Assembly (NCBI GenBank): GCA_030150795.1
Contig: JASLFF010000230.1
Span: 1-6,462 of the forward strand
DNA: 6,462 nt
From: Terriglobales bacterium
GTDB taxonomy: Bacteria; Acidobacteriota; Terriglobia; Terriglobales; Gp1-AA117
Reading direction: 5' to 3'
Part shown: piece after piece, positions 1-5,861 of the stretch
How the letters are laid out: each line of letters starts with the position of its first letter
Numbering within the stretch: the first letter of the stretch is position 1
Made by a program: the position numbers and the translations under genes
Notes under the pieces: generated by a model
Told to the model about the DNA's origin: nothing
What the model saw: the letters and a program-made list of their open reading frames with translations, nothing else
Database searches by the model: none

Positions 1-308
1 CCTCTTAATCCTATCCTAGCGCGAAAAGGATTTTCCTTCTAAGGGGCTTGCCCGATATAAGAAATGCCAACAACGGAGGAATATTTACACCAGTCAAGCA
101 GTGTCCGGGGAGACGGATGTGGTTGGGCATTGCGTGAAGGCATGGCCAAACCAGAGATTCTGGAGTTGGCGTGATAACCGGGAGTTTGGTTATTAACGTG
201 CCGTCGCCTTACTTGGTTGTTCCCCATCAGCCAATATGTATTTCATAGCAGCGGGCGAAAAAGTAGCTGGCTGCGCATTACCATAGAATCGAAAGGATGT
301 AGAAAATA
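1..308 (+). other. Non-coding leader upstream of the bactofilin gene
   Basis: I see no convincing gene here. The one longer open frame on the minus strand encodes a polar, low-complexity peptide without a recognisable domain or ribosome binding site. The stretch contains two neighbouring hairpins (entered separately) and ends in the bactofilin ribosome binding site. A weak promoter-like pair, TTGGTT at 213-218 and TATGTA at 235-240, sits about 70 bp before the start codon, but the -10 match is poor. The region could be the 5' untranslated leader plus promoter of the bactofilin gene, or the tail of an upstream transcript. Confidence 0.5.
145..193. other. Two adjacent intergenic hairpins
   Basis: The first hairpin pairs GCCAA (145-149) with TTGGC (166-170) and CCAGA (151-155) with TCTGG (159-163). 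It has a three-base loop and a small internal bulge. The second pairs ATAACC (174-179) with GGTTAT (188-193) around an eight-base loop. They lie only three bases apart, 115-160 bp before the bactofilin start. Neither is followed by a T-tract on the plus strand, so a simple terminator is unlikely. They could be part of a structured leader or small RNA. No known riboswitch is recognised. Confidence 0.35.
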
Positions 309-854
309 ATGTGGAAGCCTGCTAGCACGACAACGCCATCGAATCCGAACCAAAAACCCGCCGCGGAACCGGAGAAACCAGTTATGAGCAATACCCCCAC
401 TCTGCCTAGCGAGCCGACGCCGGTCGCCGCGCCTCGCAATGCCGTTCTTAACAACACGGAGCAAGCCACCATCGGGAAGTCGCTCGTCATCAAGGGCGAA
501 GTGACCGGCTCTGAATCGCTTTACATCGACGGCCGCGTAGAAGGCTCCGTCAACCTACCCGGCAACCGCGTTACTGTCGGCCGCAACGGCCAGGTCCAGG
601 CCAACATCAACGCCAAAGAAGTTGTGGTTCTGGGCAAGGTAAAAGGCAACGTTACAGCCAGCGACCGGGTCGACATTCGCAATGAGGGGTCCCTTGGGGG
701 CGACGTAGTTTGCCAGAGAATTTCGATCGAAGACGGGGCATGGTTTAAGGGTTCGATTGACATTAGGAAGCCCGGCGCGAAGGAGATGAATGGCACCGCG
801 AAGGAAGCCACTTCAATCACTGATTCGCCGCGCATGACAACGGCCACTGCATAA
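309..854 (+). CDS. Bactofilin family cytoskeletal protein
   Basis: Bactofilins polymerise without nucleotide into filaments that scaffold cell-envelope processes such as local peptidoglycan synthesis. The 181-residue product has a disordered Pro/Thr/Asn-rich N-terminal tail (about residues 1-48). A central right-handed beta-helix domain (about 53-153) shows the repeated short turns of the family: IGKSLVIKGEVTGSESLYID, then VEGSV, VTVGRNGQV, VVVLGKVKGNV and GGDVV. A charged, Ala/Thr-rich C-terminal tail follows. Order and length fit the family well. The chosen ATG is preceded by GAAAGGA at 291-297, eleven bases upstream. An in-frame ATG at 384 (Met26), with GGAG at 371-374, is an alternative start that would remove most of the N-terminal tail. 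The MWKP opening favours the longer form, since bactofilin N-termini often carry a short membrane-targeting motif. A zinc-ribbon-like gene follows 88 bp downstream on the same strand. Confidence 0.93.
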   Translation: MWKPASTTTPSNPNQKPAAEPEKPVMSNTPTLPSEPTPVAAPRNAVLNNTEQATIGKSLVIKGEVTGSESLYIDGRVEGSVNLPGNRVTVGRNGQVQANINAKEVVVLGKVKGNVTASDRVDIRNEGSLGGDVVCQRISIEDGAWFKGSIDIRKPGAKEMNGTAKEATSITDSPRMTTATA

Positions 855-880
855 CTTTTTGGGAAGGCAGTCCCATTTTG

Positions 881-922
881 CCCGGCTCCGGGTGTTTCCT
901 TCGGGAAACATCCGGGAACGGG
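881..922 (+). promoter_or_regulatory. Strong UUCG-capped hairpin between bactofilin and the next gene
   Basis: CCGGGTGTTTCC (888-899) pairs with GGAAACATCCGG (904-915) as a 12-bp stem with one G-U wobble, closed by the extra-stable C(UUCG)G tetraloop. A further CCCG (881-884) can pair with CGGG (919-922) outside a small internal loop. No T-tract follows, so it is not a classical Rho-independent terminator. It ends 20 bases before the downstream start codon and just ahead of that gene's weak ribosome binding site. It could act as a partial terminator, an mRNA processing or stability element, or a translational control element. Confidence 0.6.
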
Positions 923-942
923 TGCGGTAGAAAAGAAGTCCA

Positions 943-1149
943 ATGGTCAATAAAATTCTTCAATTGCTCTCGATTCGCTGCTCGCACAAAAAGATCTCCC
1001 AGCCTTTTGCCGCGGCCGTGGCCCCCAAACGCCGCGCCGTCAACTCAGACTGGGACGTCCCCACTCCCGCTGGCGAACACTACGTCGTCTGCCTGGACTG
1101 CGGACACAAGTTCCAGTATGACTGGGCGAACATGCGGGTGATCGAGTAG
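943..1149 (+). CDS. Small zinc-ribbon-like protein of unknown function
   Basis: The 68-residue product has no signal peptide or membrane segment. It contains a C-x-H pair (Cys13, His15 in RCSHK) and a C-x2-C knuckle (Cys50, Cys53 in VVCLDCGHKF). These could together bind one metal ion, with His55 as another possible ligand. The spacing between the halves is about 35 residues, with a Pro/Ala-rich linker between them. The C-terminal half (HYVVCLDCGHKFQYDWANMR) reads like a rubredoxin-type zinc knuckle. The ATG has only a weak ribosome binding site, AGAAG at 934-938 four bases upstream. It is the same strand as the bactofilin gene and 88 bp behind it, so the two may be co-transcribed through the intervening hairpin. 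Function is unknown. The cysteine pattern and balanced composition suggest a real gene. Confidence 0.72.
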   Translation: MVNKILQLLSIRCSHKKISQPFAAAVAPKRRAVNSDWDVPTPAGEHYVVCLDCGHKFQYDWANMRVIE

Positions 1150-1170
1150 GTTTTTCTCTAAACATCCCGA

Positions 1171-1189
1171 CCCTGAGCTTGCCGAAGGG
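1171..1189. repeat. REP-like intergenic hairpin
   Basis: The 19-base sequence CCCTGAGCTTGCCGAAGGG folds with CCCT pairing to AGGG, then a tandem GA/AG mismatch and a short G-C step around the loop. From memory it closely resembles CCCTGAGCTTGTCGAAGGG, a repeat found between genes in many unrelated bacteria. It lies 22 bp after the zinc-ribbon stop codon, in the gap between two convergent genes, where such elements usually occur. No T-tract follows on the plus strand, although five Ts precede it at 1151-1155. Confidence 0.55.
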
Positions 1190-1219
1190 GAGGGAGCCCT
1201 ATCATCTTTGAGTATTTGT

Positions 1220-1273
1220 AGGATCGTCCGAATATTCGATCCTGCCCACAAAGCTTTCCAAGCTGTCGGAAAG
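1220..1273. terminator. Two hairpins between convergent genes, possible terminators
   Basis: AGGATCG (1220-1226) pairs with CGATCCT (1237-1243), and the enclosed bases contain the self-complementary GAATATTC (1230-1237). A second hairpin pairs CTTTCC (1254-1259) with GGAAAG (1268-1273). Both lie between the convergent zinc-ribbon and murJ genes, where termination of both transcripts is expected. Neither has a clean T-tract on either strand, so intrinsic termination is only a possibility. Confidence 0.3.
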
Positions 1274-1343
1274 GTGCATAGTCACCCGATGGATTCTCGT
1301 CACCATAGTGATCCCTCGCCCTCGCTCGGGACTTCGGAAAAAG

Positions 1344-2999
1344 CTATGCTCGGGACTTTGAGAGCACTCTTCTCACCAATCCTCCAGCCTGCTCAATTCC
1401 CATCATTGCTGTGCAGCCCAAATACACCGCGCCGTAAGGAACAAGAATCAGCACGCCGGAGACCCATGGCTTTAGCGGAGGCAAGCCCAACTTCACTCCC
1501 CACGCCACTGCCGCACCGATGATCGCAGCCAGCCAGAGTCGGGCAAAGTAGGAAGCAGGAAACTCGCTGCGCCCGATCTTCAGGTTCATTCCCCGGCGCA
1601 GCAACACAAACTCCACCCACGCGGCAAATCCCGCCGATGCAGTCAGCCCTGCCGCTCCCCAGAACGGATCTACGCCTAGCAATTTTGGAAGCGGCCGCGA
1701 GCAAAAGTATCCCAGTACCGTCGTCAGAATCACGCGAATGATGGCAAAGCGCACAGGCGTTCGCGTATCGCGCAGCGCGTAGTAGGCTGAAGAATAAAGT
1801 CGGCCCACCGTCGCAGCCACCAGGCCAACGCCGGAGCCAGCCAGGATCGTCCAGACCTTTACCGCGTCAGCGTGAGAAAATTTTCCTGTCTGGTAGATGG
1901 TCGCGGTAATCACGTCGCCCAGCGCAATGAATCCCACGGCTGAAGGAACCACAAAAAAGCCTACGCGCTTGGTGCTGGCAGCGATCCTTTGCCGCAACGT
2001 TGTTGCTACCTGCTCGTCTGTCCCCAGCGTGCTTGACATGGCCGGTAGTTCAGCCGCTGAGATTGACATGCCAAACAAACTTACCGGCAACGTATAAAGA
2101 GTCTGGGCATTTGCCAGTGCAGAGACGCCGCCCACAGGCAGCAGGCTGGCGAGCAATCCGTCAATATAGGCGCTCAGTTGCAGCACGCCCCGGCTGAAGA
2201 ACACAGGAACAAAATTCCTGATCACTACGCGCACGTTTTCCGTAAGCGAACTAAAGAAGATACGCAATTCCGGAGCCAGCCGCAGCACCATGGGAAGCTG
2301 AACCAGGAATTGCAGCGCGCTTCCCACTACTGATCCCCATGCGGTATAGACCGCCAGATGGGACATGTCGTTATGACGGAACACCACCATGGCGACGATG
2401 AAGGCCGCATTCCACAGAACAGGGGAAACGTAAGATAGAAAAAACTTGCCGTGGCTGTTCAGTATCCCAAGGCACCATGCTGACATCACCAGGAGCCCAA
2501 CACCGGGAAACAAAATCCGCACCAACTGAATGGCCAGCCTGCGCGTCTCACCCTTAAAGCCGAAGGCAATCACATCGATTATGTAAGGCGTTGCCAGCAC
2601 GCCTATCAGCACCAGGACAGACGTGATAAGCGCCAGCAGAGAAAACACCGCACCCGCCACCCGACCAGCCTCTTCGCGGTCTTTCTGGGCCAGCAGCTTG
2701 GCGTAGACGGGAATAAACGAGGCTGACAACACGCCTTCGCCGAAAAGATTCTGTAGTGTGTTGGGAATGCGTAGCGCCGCCTTGAACGCGTCCGCCACGT
2801 AGGTAATGCCGAAATAATGAGCAAAGATGCGGTCGCGCACCAGCCCGGCAATGCGGCTCAGAAAGATTCCTGCCGCTACCAGAAAGGCATGGCGTCCCAC
2901 TCCGGGATGTGCTGGTGGAGCTGGCGGGCCTTCCGGCCTGGTAGAAGTTGTCACGCTTGTGTTCGTCCCATCAACCTTGTTTATAAATGAGAACGCCAC
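1344..2999 (-). CDS. murJ: MurJ/MviN-family lipid II flippase
   Basis: MurJ flips the peptidoglycan precursor lipid II across the inner membrane (MOP exporter superfamily, about 14 membrane helices). The 551-residue product is hydrophobic throughout. After a Pro-rich tail of about 35 residues it carries the family's helix-1/2 signature SRIAGLVRDRIFAHYFG (48-64), then ADAF (69-72) and GEGVLSASFIPVY (87-99). A second-half signature LYTLPVSLFGMSISAAELPAM lies near 301-321. Residues matching E. coli Arg18, Arg24 and Asp39 are present as Arg49, Arg55 and Asp70. The positions of Arg52 and Arg270 appear to be Gln83 and Thr300, so this may be a divergent subfamily. The start is GTG, with no good ribosome binding site and an in-frame TAA only 18 bases upstream. 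A later GTG, at Val17 or Val34, is possible. The gene diverges from the CVNH gene 87 bp away and converges on the zinc-ribbon gene. Confidence 0.92.
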   Translation of the reverse strand: MAFSFINKVDGTNTSVTTSTRPEGPPAPPAHPGVGRHAFLVAAGIFLSRIAGLVRDRIFAHYFGITYVADAFKAALRIPNTLQNLFGEGVLSASFIPVYAKLLAQKDREEAGRVAGAVFSLLALITSVLVLIGVLATPYIIDVIAFGFKGETRRLAIQLVRILFPGVGLLVMSAWCLGILNSHGKFFLSYVSPVLWNAAFIVAMVVFRHNDMSHLAVYTAWGSVVGSALQFLVQLPMVLRLAPELRIFFSSLTENVRVVIRNFVPVFFSRGVLQLSAYIDGLLASLLPVGGVSALANAQTLYTLPVSLFGMSISAAELPAMSSTLGTDEQVATTLRQRIAASTKRVGFFVVPSAVGFIALGDVITATIYQTGKFSHADAVKVWTILAGSGVGLVAATVGRLYSSAYYALRDTRTPVRFAIIRVILTTVLGYFCSRPLPKLLGVDPFWGAAGLTASAGFAAWVEFVLLRRGMNLKIGRSEFPASYFARLWLAAIIGAAVAWGVKLGLPPLKPWVSGVLILVPYGAVYLGCTAMMGIEQAGGLVRRVLSKSRA

Positions 3000-3046
3000 G
3001 TCGTGTGGGCTAAATTATTCACTCAGCGGACCTTTGGAACCTCCAC

Positions 3047-3052
3047 TATACT
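3047..3052 (+). promoter_or_regulatory. Candidate -10 box for the CVNH gene
   Basis: TATACT differs at one position from the sigma-70 -10 consensus and lies 34 bases before the start codon, in the short divergent spacer. No good -35 hexamer stands at the usual 16-18 bp distance. TTGGAA at 3034-3039 is too close, only seven bases away. Initiation just downstream would leave a leader of about 25-30 bases carrying the GAAGGG ribosome binding site. Confidence 0.3.
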
Positions 3053-3086
3053 GGGCAGATAAGACCTCAGTAGTGAAGGGACAAAC

Positions 3087-3734
3087 ATGCGTTTGGGCAG
3101 CGCTTTTAGTTTTTTAGCAATAATGATTCTCGTGGGTTGTGCAACCCGCCTCAGCTTGGCGCAAGAAGCCAATCCAGCGGGTTCTTACCAGCAGACGTGC
3201 AGTGATATTTCGGTAAAGAAAGATACTCTCTACGCCAAGTGCCAGGACGCGAAAGGCAAATCCCATTCCGCCAAACTCTCGCACTATGAAAAGTGCTCAG
3301 ATATTGCCAATAAAGACGGTAAGCTTGAATGCGCCGGCGGAAGCCAATCTGCCGCGCCGCAACAGCCTGCCGGGTCTTATACCGATAGCTGCAGAAATAT
3401 ACAGATGAAAGGCACAACACTGCATGCCGTCTGCAAGAGCCTGGATGGCCGCGAGTTGCCGACCTCTCTCAAGGATGCAAACCGCTGCGCTGAGGGCGTA
3501 GCCAATATCAATGGCATTCTCAACTGTGAATCCAGCGGCGTGCTTCCGCCGGGGTCGTACATTGCCACCTGTAAAGACGTGAAGCTGCAGGGAAGTACTC
3601 TTTCTGCCACTTGCAATGACGGCAAAGACCATTGGCGCACCACCTCACTGCGCGATGCCAACAAGTGCAATGGCGACATCGCGAACCAGAATGGAACTCT
3701 GCGCTGCACCGCGCTCAACCGCGAAAAGCGCTAG
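3087..3734 (+). CDS. Secreted protein with three cyanovirin-type (CVNH) half-repeats
   Basis: CVNH domains are small, often sugar-binding folds built from two intertwined homologous halves of about 50 residues. After an N-terminal export signal, this 215-residue product has three such halves at about residues 32-82, 96-147 and 156-207. Each reads roughly GSY..(T/S)C..I......TL.A.C...G......L.....C......N..G.L.C. Each half has four cysteines. The first two match the disulfide of cyanovirin-N, and the last two suggest an additional disulfide per half. The signal is ambiguous. LVGC (15-18) is an acceptable lipobox that would lipidate Cys18, while LSLA|QEA (cleavage after residue 25) would fit signal peptidase I. 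The ATG follows GAAGGG (3075-3080) at six bases. The odd number of halves is unusual. Ligand is unknown. The gene diverges from murJ. Confidence 0.88.
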   Translation: MRLGSAFSFLAIMILVGCATRLSLAQEANPAGSYQQTCSDISVKKDTLYAKCQDAKGKSHSAKLSHYEKCSDIANKDGKLECAGGSQSAAPQQPAGSYTDSCRNIQMKGTTLHAVCKSLDGRELPTSLKDANRCAEGVANINGILNCESSGVLPPGSYIATCKDVKLQGSTLSATCNDGKDHWRTTSLRDANKCNGDIANQNGTLRCTALNREKR

Positions 3735-3746
3735 AGACGCTCTCGC
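3721..3746 (+). terminator. Hairpin overlapping the CVNH stop codon
   Basis: GCGA (3721-3724) pairs with TCGC (3743-3746) and AGCG (3727-3730) with CGCT (3738-3741), around a seven-base loop containing the TAG stop. No T-tract follows, so termination here would be weak. It may instead protect the 3' end of the message. Confidence 0.25.
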
Positions 3747-3782
3747 CTGTGGGGTTGAACATATTTGGGCGACTCTACCGAC

Positions 3783-3831
3783 GGAAGCTAAAACTCAAAG
3801 GCTAAGAGCTAATGGCCAAAAGCCAATCATC
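3783..3831. repeat. Degenerate 7-bp tandem repeat
   Basis: Reading in sevens from 3783 gives GGAAGCT, AAAACTC, AAAGGCT, AAGAGCT, AATGGCC, AAAAGCC and AATCATC. The consensus is roughly AARRGCY, with the middle units fitting best. The strict seven-base phase without a coding role marks a decayed heptamer tandem repeat of the sort scattered between genes in some bacterial genomes. It lies in the gap between the convergent CVNH and SBBP-repeat genes. Confidence 0.55.
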
Positions 3832-3939
3832 GAATTCTCTCTCTACTTACTAGTGTGCGATTTCCGACTTTCCGGGACATTTTTCCCCAACTTTATTTTT
3901 GCGTCCGATAACGCTCTCCACACTATAAGAATCTTGGAG

Positions 3940-3959
3940 CGCAGCCGCCCTCGGCTGCG
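3940..3959. repeat. Perfect 8-bp GC-rich intergenic hairpin
   Basis: CGCAGCCG (3940-3947) is the exact reverse complement of CGGCTGCG (3952-3959), with a CCCT loop. The preceding CTTGGAG gives it the look of a dispersed hairpin repeat whose stem varies between copies. No T-tract follows immediately on either strand. It may be a mobile-type intergenic repeat or a structural terminator between convergent genes. Confidence 0.5.
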
Positions 3960-4000
3960 GAGATAGGACTTTCGTGGGTCGAAAAGAATTTGATAACTAG

Positions 4001-4140
4001 TGCATGTTTTGGACAAAAATCAAACCTCACCACCGACGAACACGGATGACACAGATTTACAAATTGAAAATGGTCCTATTGAACCCTTTTTTGATCCGTG
4101 AAATCAGTGTTATCTGTGGTGAGGCTTGGGTTTTTATGCA
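4001..4140. repeat. Imperfect inverted-repeat element, MITE-like
   Basis: The left arm (4025-4056, starting CCTCACCAC) matches the reverse complement of the right arm (4094-4124) at about 25 of 32 positions with one gap. Similarity extends outward through A-rich sequence to a shared TGCAT at 4001-4005 and its complement at 4136-4140. Each arm has a roughly 10-base internal rhythm of CAC-GAT blocks. There is no reading frame inside. The folded structure is followed by T-rich sequence on both strands (TTTTT at 4131-4135 on plus, and the complement of AAAAA at 4015-4019 on minus). It may therefore also act as a bidirectional terminator for the convergent flanking genes. No clear target-site duplication was found. 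Confidence 0.6.
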
Positions 4141-4153
4141 ATCTGTTTAATCT

Positions 4154-5740
4154 CTAATCCTTTCCTCCGTGATCTGTGCGGTCGTCATCATCTTTGTCGC
4201 CGTCGTTATCAGGCTTAGCCTTCAGCTCCGCAAGGAAGATGTCCAGGTCCCCGGCGCTGTGTAATGTGATCTTGTCGAAGACGGCAGTACCCTGGTACGT
4301 GCCGGTTACGAAGACTTCGCCTGTCGGGGTTACGCCCATTCGCGGATTCTCCTCAAAACTGTTTTGGCCGGCTCCATCTGCCTTCTTGGCCCAGTCCAGT
4401 CCACCGGTTCCAGACTTGAACTTGAGGACAAAGAGGTTGAAGGGCTTCTCCCCTGTCAGAGATCGGCCTTCGACGTGGATCGTGCCTTGAAAGACCCCAG
4501 CCACGTATAAATTGCCTTGGTGGTCGTAGGCTATCCCACTACCGCCGTCGTCCTGGGCCCCGCCAATCCGGCGTGCTTTGAGCAATACACCAGCGCTGTT
4601 GTAAGTTGTAACAAATGCGTCTTTGTTAAAGGGGGTCGTCAACTGCCCTCCACCGAGATTGATGTTCTTTCCACCCGGCTGCGACGTGGCGATAGTCTCA
4701 GCTTGCTGAGGTGTGCCGGCGATGTTTCCGATGAAGCCGGTGATACTGATCTCGCCGCGGTCGCTGACGGCGATGTCCGTCCCGATGCCCTTGTAGCCGC
4801 CAATCAAATTAGCCCACTTTGCGTTGCCTTCAGCGTCATACTTAACGATGAAAGCATCATCGGGAAAGTCGGGAAAGCTTTGAATAGGTTGGCTCAGGCC
4901 GATAAGGTTCAGATCGTGGCCGTTATTGCTGTGAAACGTGGCTGCGCCCTCAAACCAGCCGGTTACATAAGCGTTGCCGTGTGCGTCCGCAGCAACCTTG
5001 TGCGGAACGGTATTGACTTCGGCTTCATTCGTTTGACCCCATTGAAAGTTGCCGGCACTGTCATACTTGGCCAGGAACATATGCCACAAACCTACTCCCG
5101 GAACTGTATGTTCGGTTCCGTTAGACGACGAGAATGTGTCGTCCCCCTGGCCCCTGCCGGTGATAAACACTGCTCCAGTCGCCGGGTCTACAGCCACGCC
5201 GAAGGCCTCGTTTTGGCCGCCGAACGATCCGGTACCGGTTTGCACCCAGACGAGTTTGCCTGAGGGGTCGTATTTCGCCAGAAAAATCGTCTCTGCCGCG
5301 CCGGTCACCGTCTTGGATGGGCCATTGACGGAAGGAAAGGTCGCGCTGTCAGTAAACGAGCCGGCCAGATAAATATTCTGCTCCCGATCAAAGGCGAGAT
5401 CGTTTCCCACGTCATCTCCGGTGCCGCCGGCCTGGAGGAGCCAGCGCAGTTCACCGGAACTCCCAAATTTCGCAAGAAAGATGTCAGTGCCACCAGCCGA
5501 AGCAAGTGTTTTATTGCCGAATTTTGCAGTCAAGGAAAAACCGCCGGTCACGTATCGGTTGCCGCGCGTATCCACTTTAACGGCGGAGCCGCTATCTGTC
5601 CCGCTGCCTCCGAAACTCACCGCCCGCGTCCACGCCGGTGTGGAGCTAGTTTTCTGGAAAGACTCTCCAGTTGTATAGGATGAAAGCAAAAACAACACAA
5701 GAGTTGAAGCGACAAAATGCAGGAACGAATTCGATCTCAT
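4154..5740 (-). CDS. Exported SBBP-repeat protein, probable seven-bladed beta-propeller
   Basis: SBBP (beta-propeller) repeats occur in secreted and surface proteins, mostly of unknown role. The 528-residue product has a signal peptide (hydrophobic core about 7-20). Seven repeats follow, beginning near Trp37, Trp100, Trp165, Trp234, Trp309, Lys388 and Trp450. The typical repeat reads W..GG.G.D.G..I..D..GN.YVTG.F.G...F, then D.FLAKYD..G. Blades 4 and 5 carry longer insertions, and blade 6 has lost its leading Trp. After the last blade comes an acidic tail (from about residue 510, DNDGDKDDDD) with a DxDGD-type, possibly calcium-binding look. There is no cysteine. The ATG follows GGGG at 5747-5750, an imperfect ribosome binding site. 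No membrane anchor or sorting domain is seen. The gene converges on the CVNH gene. Confidence 0.88.
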   Translation of the reverse strand: MRSNSFLHFVASTLVLFLLSSYTTGESFQKTSSTPAWTRAVSFGGSGTDSGSAVKVDTRGNRYVTGGFSLTAKFGNKTLASAGGTDIFLAKFGSSGELRWLLQAGGTGDDVGNDLAFDREQNIYLAGSFTDSATFPSVNGPSKTVTGAAETIFLAKYDPSGKLVWVQTGTGSFGGQNEAFGVAVDPATGAVFITGRGQGDDTFSSSNGTEHTVPGVGLWHMFLAKYDSAGNFQWGQTNEAEVNTVPHKVAADAHGNAYVTGWFEGAATFHSNNGHDLNLIGLSQPIQSFPDFPDDAFIVKYDAEGNAKWANLIGGYKGIGTDIAVSDRGEISITGFIGNIAGTPQQAETIATSQPGGKNINLGGGQLTTPFNKDAFVTTYNSAGVLLKARRIGGAQDDGGSGIAYDHQGNLYVAGVFQGTIHVEGRSLTGEKPFNLFVLKFKSGTGGLDWAKKADGAGQNSFEENPRMGVTPTGEVFVTGTYQGTAVFDKITLHSAGDLDIFLAELKAKPDNDGDKDDDDRTDHGGKD

Positions 5741-5831
5741 GGAACACCCCAGTTGTAACTTCGCGGGATTGGAATCGATAAGGAGAGCTTCTGGTTGCCG
5801 AGACTAAGGCTCTAAAGTCGGGCAGAGTGAG

Positions 5832-5845
5832 TTCCTAGTTAGGAA
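5832..5845. promoter_or_regulatory. Palindrome upstream of the SBBP-repeat gene
   Basis: TTCCTA (5832-5837) and TAGGAA (5840-5845) form a perfect 6+6 palindrome with a two-base centre, 91-105 bp before the SBBP start codon. The size fits a dimeric repressor or activator site, or a small cruciform. No known regulator site is recognised. Confidence 0.3.
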
Positions 5846-5861
5846 TGAAGGTAACCCATTT

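Noticed and set aside
39..227. Minus-strand open frame of 62 codons in the leader region
   Set aside because: No recognisable domain, no ribosome binding site and low-complexity composition; the region instead holds hairpins.
3849..4002. ACTAGTG direct repeat (3849-3855 and 3996-4002) as a possible target-site duplication
   Set aside because: Seven bases is short for this distance, and the enclosed sequence shows no inverted ends or transposase; likely chance.
4517..5263. Long plus-strand open frame of 248 codons
   Set aside because: Lies wholly opposite the SBBP-repeat gene, whose repeats, signal peptide and codon pattern are clear; it is an antisense shadow.
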